From the NCBI GenBank assembly GCA_900538705.1, contig UPZG01000006.1, positions 1 to 64,000 on the forward strand: a DNA stretch of 64,000 bases, given 5' to 3'. A program made the position numbers and the translations under genes. Shown here piece after piece: positions 8,982-17,206 of the stretch. The stretch is from an uncultured Porphyromonadaceae bacterium (GTDB lineage Bacteria > Bacteroidota > Bacteroidia > Bacteroidales > Barnesiellaceae_A). The notes under the pieces were generated by a model that had not been told where the DNA came from, ran no database searches, and saw only the letters and a list, made by a program, of their open reading frames with translations. How positions within the stretch are numbered: position 1 is the first letter of the stretch; each line of letters begins with the position of its first letter.

Positions 8982-10235
8982 TTATTCACCTGTGATAGCT
9001 GCAATACCCGGAAGTACTTTACCCTCGATGGCTTCGAGCAATGCACCACCGCCAGTAGAGATGTAAGATACTTGGTCGGCCATACCAAATTTGTTGATGC
9101 AGGCAACAGAGTCACCACCTCCTATGAGCGAGAATGCACCATTCTTGGTAGCTTCGGCAATAGCCTCGGCAATGGCACGTGAACCAGCTGTGAAGTTATC
9201 AAACTCGAATACACCGGCAGGACCGTTCCACAAAATAGTCTTGGCACCCTTTATAGCGTCGGCAAATGCTTTGCGCGTTTCGGGACCTGCATCCAGACCT
9301 TCCCATCCGTCGGGTATGTCGTTTGCGGGAACAATTTGCGTATGAGCGTCGTTAGAGAAAGCATCGGCAGCTACGCAGTCGGTTCCTAATACAAGATTTA
9401 CACCTTTAGCTTTAGCTTTGGCAATGATGTCGAGAGCGAGGTCGAGTTTGTCGTCTTCGCAGATAGAATTACCAATCTTGCCACCAAGAGCTTTGGCAAA
9501 CGTGTAAGTCATACCACCGCATAAGATGAGGTTGTCGACTTTGTCCATAAGGTTTTCTATGATACCGATTTTTGTCGATACCTTAGAACCACCCATAATA
9601 GCTGTGAAGGGACGCTTGATGTCTTTCAGTACATTATCTACGGCTTTAACCTCTTTTTCCATGAGGTATCCGAGCATTTTGTGGTCGGCATCGAAGTAGT
9701 CGGCGATGATGGCAGTAGAAGCATGTTTGCGGTGAGCCGTACCGAAAGCGTCGTTTACATAGCAGTCGGCATATGAAGCCAAGTGTTTAGCGAACTCTTT
9801 CTGAGATGCTTTCAGTGCCTTCTTGGCAGCCTCTTTTTCTTCGTCGGTAGCAAATTCGCCGCGTGGTTTGCCTTCCTCTTCGGGATAGAAACGTAGGTTC
9901 TCGAGCATCAATGCTTCGCCCGGTTTCAGGGCAGCTGCAGCCTCATCAGCCTTCATGCAGTCGGGAGCAAATTTTACTTTTACGCCTAACTGTTCTGAAA
10001 CAGCATCTACGATTTGGCTCAAAGAGAACTTCATGTCGGGATTCTTTTTGGGTTTGCCCATGTGCGACATGATGATAACGCTACCGCCATCGGCTAAGAT
10101 TTTCTTTAGCGTAGGCATAGCACCTTTGATACGTGTGTCGTCGGTTATTTTTCCGTTTTCATCCAAGGGGACATTAAAATCCACCCGTACAATCGCCTTT
10201 TTACCGGCAAAATTGAATTTGTCAATGGTTTGCAT
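8982..10235 (-). CDS. pgk: Phosphoglycerate kinase
   Basis: Transfers phosphate between 1,3-bisphosphoglycerate and ADP in glycolysis. The 417-residue protein shows VRVDFNVPLDENGKI near residue 18, the substrate-binding SHMGKP segment, LLENLRFYPEEEG, the AFGTAHR segment, MGGSKVSTKIG and the C-terminal nucleotide site IGGGDSVACINKFG followed by STGGGALLE. These are all hallmark PGK motifs, and the length matches. It is the last gene of a tightly spaced minus-strand group (prfA, pyrF, rubrerythrin, pgk; gaps of 36-54 bases) and ends at the shared terminator. Confidence 0.98.
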   Translation of the reverse strand: MQTIDKFNFAGKKAIVRVDFNVPLDENGKITDDTRIKGAMPTLKKILADGGSVIIMSHMGKPKKNPDMKFSLSQIVDAVSEQLGVKVKFAPDCMKADEAAAALKPGEALMLENLRFYPEEEGKPRGEFATDEEKEAAKKALKASQKEFAKHLASYADCYVNDAFGTAHRKHASTAIIADYFDADHKMLGYLMEKEVKAVDNVLKDIKRPFTAIMGGSKVSTKIGIIENLMDKVDNLILCGGMTYTFAKALGGKIGNSICEDDKLDLALDIIAKAKAKGVNLVLGTDCVAADAFSNDAHTQIVPANDIPDGWEGLDAGPETRKAFADAIKGAKTILWNGPAGVFEFDNFTAGSRAIAEAIAEATKNGAFSLIGGGDSVACINKFGMADQVSYISTGGGALLEAIEGKVLPGIAAITGE

Positions 10236-10272
10236 AATTGAATACCTATTAAATTCGTTGGATTTGTTTATT

Positions 10273-10848
10273 TTACATATTGGTTTTCATTACCTCAAAG
10301 TAGCTTTGCGGATGCAGGCATGCGGGGCATACTTTAGGTGCAGCTTCGCCTTCGTAAATAAATCCGCAGTTGCGACATTGCCATGCAGTTTTGCCTGCTT
10401 TCTTGAAAGTCGTACCTTCTTCGATATTTTTCAAGAAAGCCAAGTAACGCTCTTCGTGTCCTTTTTCGGCGACACAAATATTTTCGTACATGGCTGCAAT
10501 GTCAGGAAATCCCTCTTCACGGGCAACTTGGGCGAAGTGAGGGTAGTCTTTGCTCCACTCCTCGTTTTCTCCGGCAGCAGCAGCGCGCAAGTTATCGGCT
10601 GTAGAGCCTATCACACCGGCAGGATAGGATGCTGTGATTTCTACCATACCTCCTTCGAGATACTTAAACATGCGTTTGGCATGTTCTTTTTCTTGATTGG
10701 CGGTTTCTTCAAAGATGGCTGCGATTTGTTCGTAACCTTCTTTTTTTGCTACGCTAGCGAAGTAGGTGTAGCGGTTGCGAGCCTGACTTTCGCCTGCAAA
10801 TGAGGTAAGCAGGTTCTTTTCGGTTTTTGTTCCTTTTACACTTTTCAT
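10273..10848 (-). CDS. rbr: Rubrerythrin
   Basis: Peroxide-reducing non-haem di-iron protein that protects anaerobes from oxidative stress. The N-terminal ferritin-like four-helix domain carries the iron ligands in FAGESQARNRY, FEETANQEKEHAKR and a later EKGHEERY helix. The C-terminal rubredoxin-like domain has two CxxC pairs (CRNC and CPAC, about 12 residues apart). The start is placed at the ATG giving MKSVKGTKTEKNL (191 residues), the usual rubrerythrin N-terminus, rather than the in-frame ATG eight codons upstream. It is separated from pyrF by 36 bases and from pgk by 37. Confidence 0.95.
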   Translation of the reverse strand: MKSVKGTKTEKNLLTSFAGESQARNRYTYFASVAKKEGYEQIAAIFEETANQEKEHAKRMFKYLEGGMVEITASYPAGVIGSTADNLRAAAAGENEEWSKDYPHFAQVAREEGFPDIAAMYENICVAEKGHEERYLAFLKNIEEGTTFKKAGKTAWQCRNCGFIYEGEAAPKVCPACLHPQSYFEVMKTNM

Positions 10849-10884
10849 AGCTTTTGTTTTTTTGAGAGGCATAGCCGCCCAGGT

Positions 10885-11715
10885 TTATAACCATTTTTTA
10901 TGTAGTAAGAGTTTATACATCTCTTTCTGTACGTTCTCGGCTTGTTGGCGAGCAGCCTCAGCGAAGTGTTCGTCATTGCCGGCGTATATGATTTGTCGCG
11001 ATGAGTTTACAATTAGTCCGCACATATTGTTCATTCCGTAACGCGCAACCTCTTCGAGGCTGCCGCCTTGTGCTCCTACACCGGGTACAAGCAGAAAATG
11101 GTCGGGGACGATGCGACGAACATCTTCAAATAATTTGCCTTGTGTAGCGCCCACTACGTACATCATGTTATCGGTGTTGCCCCATGTTTGTGATATGCGC
11201 AATACGCGTTCAAAGAGACGCTCGCCTTCGGCATCGGGTGTGAGTTGGAAGTCGTGTGAACCTTTGTTGGAAGTAAGTCCTAACAGAATGACCCAATGGC
11301 CTTCATAACTGAGAAATGGTTTCACGCTATCTTCTCCCATATAAGGCGCTACGGTTACGGCCTGAATATCGAGGAGGTCGAAGAAACTGCGGGCATACAT
11401 TTCACTGGTATTACCTATATCGCCGCGTTTGGCATCGGCAATGATAAATTGGTCGGGATAGTGAGTGCGTATGTATTGCACGGTTTTTTCAAAGGCTTCC
11501 CATCCGGCAAGTCCCATGCTTTCGTAAAAAGCCAAGTTGGGTTTATAGGCAATACATAGATCGGCAGTGGCGTCTATGATGGCTTTATTGAAGGTAAATA
11601 TGGCATCTTTGTCGTCGCGCAAGCAAGCCGGTATTTTGCGTATGTCGGTATCGAGCCCTACGCAGAGGAAAGAAGCTTTGCGGCGAATGTTTTCAAATAG
11701 TTCTTGACGGTTCAT
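10885..11715 (-). CDS. pyrF: Orotidine 5'-phosphate decarboxylase (type 2)
   Basis: Decarboxylates OMP to UMP, the final step of de novo pyrimidine synthesis. The 276-residue length and the FLCVGLDTDIRKIP N-terminus mark the longer type 2 subfamily. The catalytic motif is present as DAKRGDIGNTS near residue 90, with the phosphate-binding VPGVGAQGG segment near residue 215. It follows prfA on the minus strand with a 54-base gap and precedes rubrerythrin. Confidence 0.96.
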   Translation of the reverse strand: MNRQELFENIRRKASFLCVGLDTDIRKIPACLRDDKDAIFTFNKAIIDATADLCIAYKPNLAFYESMGLAGWEAFEKTVQYIRTHYPDQFIIADAKRGDIGNTSEMYARSFFDLLDIQAVTVAPYMGEDSVKPFLSYEGHWVILLGLTSNKGSHDFQLTPDAEGERLFERVLRISQTWGNTDNMMYVVGATQGKLFEDVRRIVPDHFLLVPGVGAQGGSLEEVARYGMNNMCGLIVNSSRQIIYAGNDEHFAEAARQQAENVQKEMYKLLLHKKWL

Positions 11716-11769
11716 CTTTTATAGGTTTTATGGCATCCGTGCGTATGCTGTTTGTCTGTCGATAATTGG

Positions 11770-12879
11770 TTACAAGTTGCTTTCTTTGAGGCGTTCGGCA
11801 TTTTCGGCTACGATGAGGTGGTCTATACAGTCTTGTATATCGCCATCCATGAAGCCTTGCAGGTTGTATATGGTGTAACCTATCCGGTGGTCTGTGATAC
11901 GCCCTTGTGGATAGTTGTATGTGCGTATTTTGGCACTTCTATCGCCTGTCGATACCATCGTTTTGCGGCGGGCTGCTATGTCGTCGATATATTTTTGGTG
12001 CTCTTTGTCATAGATAAAAGTGCGCAGTCGTGCAAGGGCACGTTCTTTATTCTTGGGCTGGTCGCGAGTTTCGGTACACTCTATCAGTATCTCTTCAGAA
12101 ATGCCTGTGTTGGGGTTCTTCCATACGTAGCGTAACCTGACACCAGATTCTACTTTGTTGACGTTCTGTCCACCGGCGCCACCCGAGCGGAAGGTATCCC
12201 ATTTTATTTCTCCTTCGTTTATTTCGACGTCAAACTCTTCGGCTTCTGGCAGTACGGCTACGGTAGCTGCCGATGTGTGTACTCGCCCTTGTGTCTCGGT
12301 GGCAGGCACACGCTGAACACGGTGTACGCCGCTCTCGTATTTCAGTGTGCCGTAAACATTGTTACCGCTTACGGCAAAAATTATCTCTTTGTAACCACCC
12401 GAGGCGCCTTCGCTATAACTCGATACGCTTATTTTCCAGCCTTTCGACTCGCAATATTTGGCATACATTCTGAATAGGTCGCCGGCAAATATGGCTGCTT
12501 CGTCGCCTCCCGTGCCGCCACGTATTTCTACGATGGCATTTTTACTGTCTTCGGGATCGGCAGGTACAAGAAGTAATTTTATTTCTTCTTCTATCTGAGG
12601 CAGTTGAGCACTGTTTGTCTCTATCTCTTCCTTAGCCATTTCTTTCATTTCGGCATCGGTTTCGTGTTCGAGCAGCTCTTTTGCTTCCTCGATATTGCGC
12701 AGTAAAGTTTCGTAACGTTTTGTTGCGCGGTCGATTTTTTCCAATTCGCTGTATTCCTTTGAGAGCTTTACGTAACGTTTCTGGTCGGCTATCACTGCAG
12801 GATCGGTGATGAGTATCCCTATTTCCTGAAAACGTAACTGTAAGTCTTTCAGCTTGTCGAGTAAAGATTTTTCGCTCAT
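11770..12879 (-). CDS. prfA: Peptide chain release factor 1
   Basis: Recognises UAA and UAG stop codons and triggers peptide release on the ribosome. The peptidyl-tRNA hydrolysis motif GGQ lies in SGGAGGQNVNK (about residue 235). The anticodon-like tripeptide of RF1 appears within the VHRVQRVPATETQGR region, where RF1-type PAT is readable, distinguishing it from RF2 (SPF). The 369-residue length fits. The gene leads a minus-strand cluster with pyrF, rubrerythrin and pgk, and a -7 type promoter element lies just upstream. Confidence 0.97.
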   Translation of the reverse strand: MSEKSLLDKLKDLQLRFQEIGILITDPAVIADQKRYVKLSKEYSELEKIDRATKRYETLLRNIEEAKELLEHETDAEMKEMAKEEIETNSAQLPQIEEEIKLLLVPADPEDSKNAIVEIRGGTGGDEAAIFAGDLFRMYAKYCESKGWKISVSSYSEGASGGYKEIIFAVSGNNVYGTLKYESGVHRVQRVPATETQGRVHTSAATVAVLPEAEEFDVEINEGEIKWDTFRSGGAGGQNVNKVESGVRLRYVWKNPNTGISEEILIECTETRDQPKNKERALARLRTFIYDKEHQKYIDDIAARRKTMVSTGDRSAKIRTYNYPQGRITDHRIGYTIYNLQGFMDGDIQDCIDHLIVAENAERLKESNL

Positions 12880-12901
12880 TGCAATTCTCTTTATTAGCCT
12901 G

Positions 12902-12909
12902 CAAATTTA
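12902..12909 (-). promoter_or_regulatory. Putative -7 promoter element for prfA
   Basis: On the minus strand TAAATTTG matches TAnnTTTG, 22 bases before the prfA start. No -33 TTTG at the proper spacing was found. Confidence 0.35.
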
Positions 12910-13155
12910 ATGAAATTTTTCGGTAATTATACGACTATAGACGTCTTGTTTCTCTCTTTACATTTTATTGTGAAAATTATGGTATGCGGAATGGAGCTGG
13001 TAATATTTGTAAAAATAAATATGTGAGGTTGCCCGAAAAAATTGTTCCTGTGCTTCCTTTTTTTCGATATAATTGTTATCTTTACAGTTGCCTATCTTGC
13101 TGCTATGACAGTGAGAGGTACAATACGATTTATAAACCTTTTAATTCGGATAGTT

Positions 13156-13356
13156 ATGAAAGGATTGGAGTTCGTTTTGGCATTCCTGGGTGGAGCAGCC
13201 GTAGGAGCCGTAGTAGGAATATTGATGGCCCCCGAAAAAGGAGAAGATACCCGTGCTCGCATTGTACGCTTCCTTAAGGAGAAAGGTATTTCGCTGAAAA
13301 AGGAAGATATTGATGAGTTGGTACAGAAGATAGAAAACAACGGTCCCGTTGCATAA
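13156..13356 (+). CDS. YtxH domain-containing small membrane protein
   Basis: A 66-residue protein with one glycine/alanine-rich membrane segment (VLAFLGGAAVGAVVGILMAP, residues about 6-25) directly followed by the PEKGEDTRARI stretch that defines YtxH-like proteins, and a charged helical C-terminus. Members are general-stress or envelope-stress associated; the precise role is unknown. I chose ATG 13156, since it matches the family N-terminus; an upstream in-frame ATG at 13042 would add a non-conserved hydrophobic extension. It heads a set of three small genes before prmA. Confidence 0.8.
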   Translation: MKGLEFVLAFLGGAAVGAVVGILMAPEKGEDTRARIVRFLKEKGISLKKEDIDELVQKIENNGPVA

Positions 13357-13455
13357 CAAGTTGATTGCAGGCTTGCCTCGTCTCTTTCCGAAACATCTAT
13401 CCTCCTTTCTTTCGGTTGTGTGGGGCAAGGCTGCGTTGCGTAGCACAAAATTGTC

Positions 13456-13839
13456 ATGTCTCAACCATCATCTATCGATATCTTGTTAGAGACGCTCAAA
13501 CGTTATTTGCATTTGCGTGTCGAGCAAGTTAAATACCTTGGAACCGAGAAGCTCAGCATTATTCTTGCGGCGTCGGTATTCTTGGTAGTGGCTATTTTAT
13601 TGGCCGTCATAGCAGTGTGCTATTTCTCGGTAGCTTTGCTGCATCTCTTGCAATCGTGTGTAGGCCTCGTGTGGGCAAGTGTCATTATGGGTGTTGCCAT
13701 GCTTCTTTTGTTGGGCTTGGTATATCTGATGCGCCGGCGTTGGATTCTCAATCCTATTGCACGTTTCCTTTCGCGAGTGCTACTTGAAGATAAGGACGAT
13801 GATGATACTGATAACTCTAAAAACCAGACCGGTGTATGA
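13456..13839 (+). CDS. Phage holin family protein (YqjE/holin superfamily III-like), inner membrane
   Basis: A 127-residue protein with two adjacent transmembrane segments (about residues 34-58 and 70-92) after an amphipathic N-terminal helix, and an acidic tail rich in aspartate (DKDDDDTD). This is the layout of the YqjE/Putative holin superfamily III proteins, which in chromosomes travel with YtxH/YqjD-like stress proteins rather than phage lysis genes. No endolysin or other phage gene is nearby, so lysis is unlikely. Its TGA stop overlaps the next start codon (ATGA). Confidence 0.7.
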   Translation: MSQPSSIDILLETLKRYLHLRVEQVKYLGTEKLSIILAASVFLVVAILLAVIAVCYFSVALLHLLQSCVGLVWASVIMGVAMLLLLGLVYLMRRRWILNPIARFLSRVLLEDKDDDDTDNSKNQTGV

Positions 13840-14120
13840 ATGGAAATAATACTCGGCAAACAGCCTCAAAGCAAAAGGGCATGACTTTCGATGAGTTACG
13901 CCACCGCCGCCGTATGCTCGAAGCCGAGGCAGAGATAGAAGAGATACGACTAATCGAGGGCATTCGCAAGGTGACTCGGCCACTTGCCGTGGTGCGCTCT
14001 GTATCATCGTTTGCTTTTAACCGTTTCTTTAAAGGTTTTTCGTTGATAGATGGTATCATATACGGTTTCCGTTCGGCAAGCTGGCTTTCGGGATGGGTAC
14101 GCCGTCTGATTCGTCGCTAA
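13836..14120 (+). CDS. Small conserved-type protein of the YtxH/holin operon, function unknown
   Basis: A 94-residue basic protein that I do not recognise with certainty. It starts inside the ATGA overlap with the preceding holin-like gene, so translational coupling is likely. The N-terminal third is helical and strongly charged (LRHRRRMLEAEAEIEEIRL), compatible with a short coiled coil, and the C-terminus ends in an Arg-rich tail. There is no clear transmembrane segment. The position suggests a partner of the two membrane proteins encoded before it. Confidence 0.7.
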   Translation: MNGNNTRQTASKQKGMTFDELRHRRRMLEAEAEIEEIRLIEGIRKVTRPLAVVRSVSSFAFNRFFKGFSLIDGIIYGFRSASWLSGWVRRLIRR

Positions 14121-14142
14121 ACATTACACATAAAATATCATA

Positions 14143-14991
14143 ATGAACGATTACACACAAGTCACGGTGACAGTTACTCCTTGTAGCGAAGATGTCACCG
14201 ATGTTTTGGCTGCCCTTCTCTCAGAACGAGGGTATGAAAGTTTTGTGCCTTCAGATACTGGTATGGTGGCGTATGTCCCATGTCCGTTGTTTGACAAGGC
14301 TCTTTTGGATGAGGCTATCGGCGAAATGCCTTTTGACGGCGTAGAGATTCGCTATGAAATAGAAAACATTGAGGGGCGCGACTGGAATGCCGAGTGGGAA
14401 AAGCATTATTTCAGTCCTATTGTTATAGGAAACCAATGTGTCATACATAGCTCATTCCATACCAATGTGCCCAAGGCTCGATACGATATTGTGATAGACC
14501 CCAAAATGGCATTTGGTACAGGGCATCATTCTACTACATGCCTTATGCTCAGAGCCATACTTTCAGCCGATTTGAAGGACCGCAGAGTCCTTGATATGGG
14601 CTGTGGAACGGCTTTGCTTGCCATATTGGCGCGTATGCGCGGTGCCCGTAGCGTGACAGCAGTCGATATCGACCCCTTTGCTTATGAGAACGCCTTGGAA
14701 AATATCCGTCTGAATGGAGTATCTGATATAGATGTACGTCTCGGCGGTTGCAATGCTCTGCGTGACGAAGACAGCTTCGATTTTGTTTTTGCCAATATCA
14801 ATCGCAATATCCTTCTCGCTGATATGGCTTGTTATGCAGCGCACATGGATTCCGGAGCTAAACTTTTCATGAGCGGTTTTTACACGGACGATATAGATGT
14901 ATTGCGTCAGGCAATAAAGGCTTGTGGCTTGCGATTCGTATGCTCAGCCGAGGACAACCGTTGGGCTATGATTATCTGCTCTAAGGCTTGA
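14143..14991 (+). CDS. prmA: Ribosomal protein L11 methyltransferase
   Basis: SAM-dependent methyltransferase that trimethylates ribosomal protein L11. The 282-residue protein has an N-terminal L11-recognition domain and a Rossmann-like catalytic domain with motif I VLDMGCGTALLAI (about residues 149-161), the acidic end of strand 2 (TAVDIDPFA) and the FANINRNILL active-site segment characteristic of PrmA. The upstream FGTGHHSTT segment is another PrmA signature. It is 22 bases downstream of the small-protein triad and may share its transcript. Confidence 0.95.
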   Translation: MNDYTQVTVTVTPCSEDVTDVLAALLSERGYESFVPSDTGMVAYVPCPLFDKALLDEAIGEMPFDGVEIRYEIENIEGRDWNAEWEKHYFSPIVIGNQCVIHSSFHTNVPKARYDIVIDPKMAFGTGHHSTTCLMLRAILSADLKDRRVLDMGCGTALLAILARMRGARSVTAVDIDPFAYENALENIRLNGVSDIDVRLGGCNALRDEDSFDFVFANINRNILLADMACYAAHMDSGAKLFMSGFYTDDIDVLRQAIKACGLRFVCSAEDNRWAMIICSKA

Positions 14992-15122
14992 AATGAAAAA
15001 CTTCCAAAGTGTTGCTTTTCGCGCGAGGTATCCCTCAATACCGCGGCATGAGGTATTTATCCTTATGTAAAGGCTGTTTTTCAGTTTTTCTTTTCTGTAA
15101 GGGTAGGGTTATTTCAGTGAGC

Positions 15123-15842
15123 TTATTCGTAATTGTATTCTTGGCGTAGGCGGGCTATATCTTTTTCCGATAGTCCGCTTAATTTTTTACAATTGTCGTT
15201 TGTCTCTTTAAGTTTTTTTATGCCATCATCTAATGCCGTACATAGGCTCGAGTGTACACCTCCTAGCAAGTAATTGTATATTTGAGGTATATCGAGGGCA
15301 CCTTTTACGGCCGATACGGCATCGGGATATTTGTTGAAGTGCTTTTGTGCGTAGAAAGCGTCGAACAATTCGGCTCGTGTTACCTGCATACCGTCAATTA
15401 TTGTGTGGAGCATATTGATATATGCGATTGAGTTGTATAGCGAATATACCAGCGAGAGGTTGTCAATGTCTTCGAGAATACTCATGTTTGTTTGGAAGAT
15501 ATTGTTGGCAATACCACCGGTTGTGAAGTATCGTGTATTCCCCAATTCTTTGATAAAGAGATTGAGTGTGTCTCTCGATATTTCGTTCAGATGGTCGGGA
15601 TATAGATTTACCACCCGAGTATATATCGAGTCGGCCTGTTTAAGTTGTATTACCTCTTTCTCAAGCGATACAATGGAGTTGTCTATCTCTTGTATGGTTG
15701 TAAATATGATACGTTCGTATCGGTTTTGTTTGGTTTGGTGGTTTATATAGGCAGTAGTTCCGAAAGTAACTATGATACCCAGTACTGCCCCTGTGAAATT
15801 GACAAGAATATCGCGGATTAGTTGCTGTGTTTTGCTATTCAT
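15123..15842 (-). CDS. Unrecognised membrane-anchored protein
   Basis: A 239-residue protein not matched to a family with confidence. One N-terminal membrane segment (about residues 12-32, ILVNFTGAVLGIIVTFGTTAY) is followed by a long helical, probably extracytoplasmic or cytoplasmic sensor-like region with coiled-coil character (IQEIDNSIVSLEKEVIQLK). The topology resembles the DUF6090 group of Bacteroidota, but I cannot confirm it. Its start overlaps the end of the upstream GNAT gene by 8 bases, pointing to co-translation with it. Confidence 0.7.
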   Translation of the reverse strand: MNSKTQQLIRDILVNFTGAVLGIIVTFGTTAYINHQTKQNRYERIIFTTIQEIDNSIVSLEKEVIQLKQADSIYTRVVNLYPDHLNEISRDTLNLFIKELGNTRYFTTGGIANNIFQTNMSILEDIDNLSLVYSLYNSIAYINMLHTIIDGMQVTRAELFDAFYAQKHFNKYPDAVSAVKGALDIPQIYNYLLGGVHSSLCTALDDGIKKLKETNDNCKKLSGLSEKDIARLRQEYNYE

Positions 15843-16410
15843 CGGTAAGCGAGTTATGAGTTTGGTCTGGTTGGTTTTGGTTATGGTATCGTTGCATCAT
15901 TACGGCATCTTCATATCCGTTGTAGCCTTGGAGCCATTCGTGCAGAACAGAGTGACGGGTGAAGCCGCATGCGCTGAAAAGTGCAATGCTTGCGTTGTTG
16001 CTGATACGGGCAATGGCATATAGCTGGTGCATGTGCAGTAGACCAAACGCATAATTGCATAGTGCGATCAAGGCTTCCTTGCCATGTCCTTGCTTGCGAT
16101 ATTCGGGGTCAATATAAAGTCCTACACCGGCTCTGTTGTGAGTGGGGGCGTACTCATACAAATCGGCTATTCCTATGCGCATACCCGAGGTATTGAGGGT
16201 GACGATGAGCCGTAGTTGGCGGTCGCGGTATATGTCGGCCGTATATTGTTCTATATATTGATGTAGCAGGGCGCGAGAGTACGGCGCAACTGTTGCACCT
16301 TCGTGCCATACTGAACTGTCGTTTTCTCTGAGGTAGAGATAATCCAGGTCTTCGGGCTCTACGGCTCGTAGGGTGATATGTTCTCTTTGTAGGTAGCGTG
16401 AGGTAGGCAT
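15835..16410 (-). CDS. GNAT family N-acetyltransferase (RimJ/RimL or SpeG-like)
   Basis: Predicted acetyl-CoA dependent N-acetyltransferase of 191 residues; substrate unknown. The N-terminus ITLRAVEPEDLDYLYLREND is typical of the RimJ/RimL/SpeG branch. The acetyl-CoA binding loop is seen as YRKQGHGKEALI (an R-x-x-G-x-G/A pattern) near residues 105-116, and the later NNASIALFSACGFTR segment is motif B. Downstream it overlaps the membrane-anchored unknown by 8 bases. Upstream, recR is 172 bases away on the same strand. Confidence 0.85.
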   Translation of the reverse strand: MPTSRYLQREHITLRAVEPEDLDYLYLRENDSSVWHEGATVAPYSRALLHQYIEQYTADIYRDRQLRLIVTLNTSGMRIGIADLYEYAPTHNRAGVGLYIDPEYRKQGHGKEALIALCNYAFGLLHMHQLYAIARISNNASIALFSACGFTRHSVLHEWLQGYNGYEDAVMMQRYHNQNQPDQTHNSLTDE

Positions 16411-16582
16411 GGATGGGCTGTATTATGGTTGAAAAACAGAGACTGTCGGGCGGTCATGTAGCAATCTGTATGGTGCTTGTCGAGGATTATTCTATCTCAA
16501 AGACTCTGTCTTTTTTTATAACGTGTTGTTTGTGACCTTTATTATGTGTTGGGTGAAATGTTCTGTAGAATGTGTTTTGCAT

Positions 16583-17206
16583 TCAACTTTTGAACGAATC
16601 ACTGAACGGTGTACGGTTTAGAATAGAGCGACCAAGGGTTATTTCGTCGGTGTACTCAAGCTCGTCGCCTACTGATACGCCTCGTGCTATCATCGTGATG
16701 CGTACATCGTATGGAGCCAATTTGCGGAAAATGTAGAAGTTGGTGGTGTCGCCTTCCATCGTTGCACTAAGCGCAAGGATAACCTCTTTGATTCCGCCTG
16801 CCGCTACGCGGGCTACAAGAGAGTCTATTTCAAGGTCGGCAGGGCCTATACCGTCCATGGGCGATATTACTCCTCCCAAGACGTGATAGAGACCTTTGAA
16901 TTGACCGGTAGCCTCTACAGCCATTACTTCGCGTACATTCTCGACTACACAAATGGTAGCGGGGTCGCGAGTAGGGTCGGAGCAGATATTGCACACATCG
17001 GTGTCGCTGATATTATGGCACACACGGCAATAGCGTATGTCGTGGCGCAGGCGAATAATTGCATTGCCGAAGTTGTCGGCAGCTTGCTCATCTTGTCGTA
17101 AAATATGTAGGACGAGTCGTAAGGCTGTTTTACGTCCTATACCGGGTAGTTTGGAAAATTCGTTGACGGCGTTTTCGAGTAGTGTCGATGCAAAAGTCTG
17201 GCTCAT
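16583..17206 (-). CDS. recR: Recombination mediator RecR
   Basis: Acts with RecO/RecF to load RecA at gaps. The 207-residue protein has the N-terminal helix-hairpin-helix (FSKLPGIGRKTALRLV), a four-cysteine zinc site of the form CxxC...CxxC (CRVC and CNIC, about residues 56-71) and a C-terminal Toprim domain starting at CVVENVREVMAVE with the LALSATMEGD segment. Length is normal. Its start overlaps the waaA stop by 4 bases, so translation is probably coupled. Confidence 0.97.
   Translation of the reverse strand: MSQTFASTLLENAVNEFSKLPGIGRKTALRLVLHILRQDEQAADNFGNAIIRLRHDIRYCRVCHNISDTDVCNICSDPTRDPATICVVENVREVMAVEATGQFKGLYHVLGGVISPMDGIGPADLEIDSLVARVAAGGIKEVILALSATMEGDTTNFYIFRKLAPYDVRITMIARGVSVGDELEYTDEITLGRSILNRTPFSDSFKS

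Noticed and set aside
9955..10803. Plus-strand open frame opposite pgk and rubrerythrin
   Set aside because: It spans the 3' and 5' parts of two clear minus-strand genes, and its translation is Phe/Cys-rich without any family match.
13042..13155. N-terminal extension of the YtxH gene
   Set aside because: The extra residues are hydrophobic and not part of the family; the ATG at 13156 gives the usual N-terminus.
13456..13839. Holin-like gene as evidence of a prophage
   Set aside because: No lysin, portal, terminase, integrase or tail gene is near; the neighbours are stress-type and housekeeping genes.
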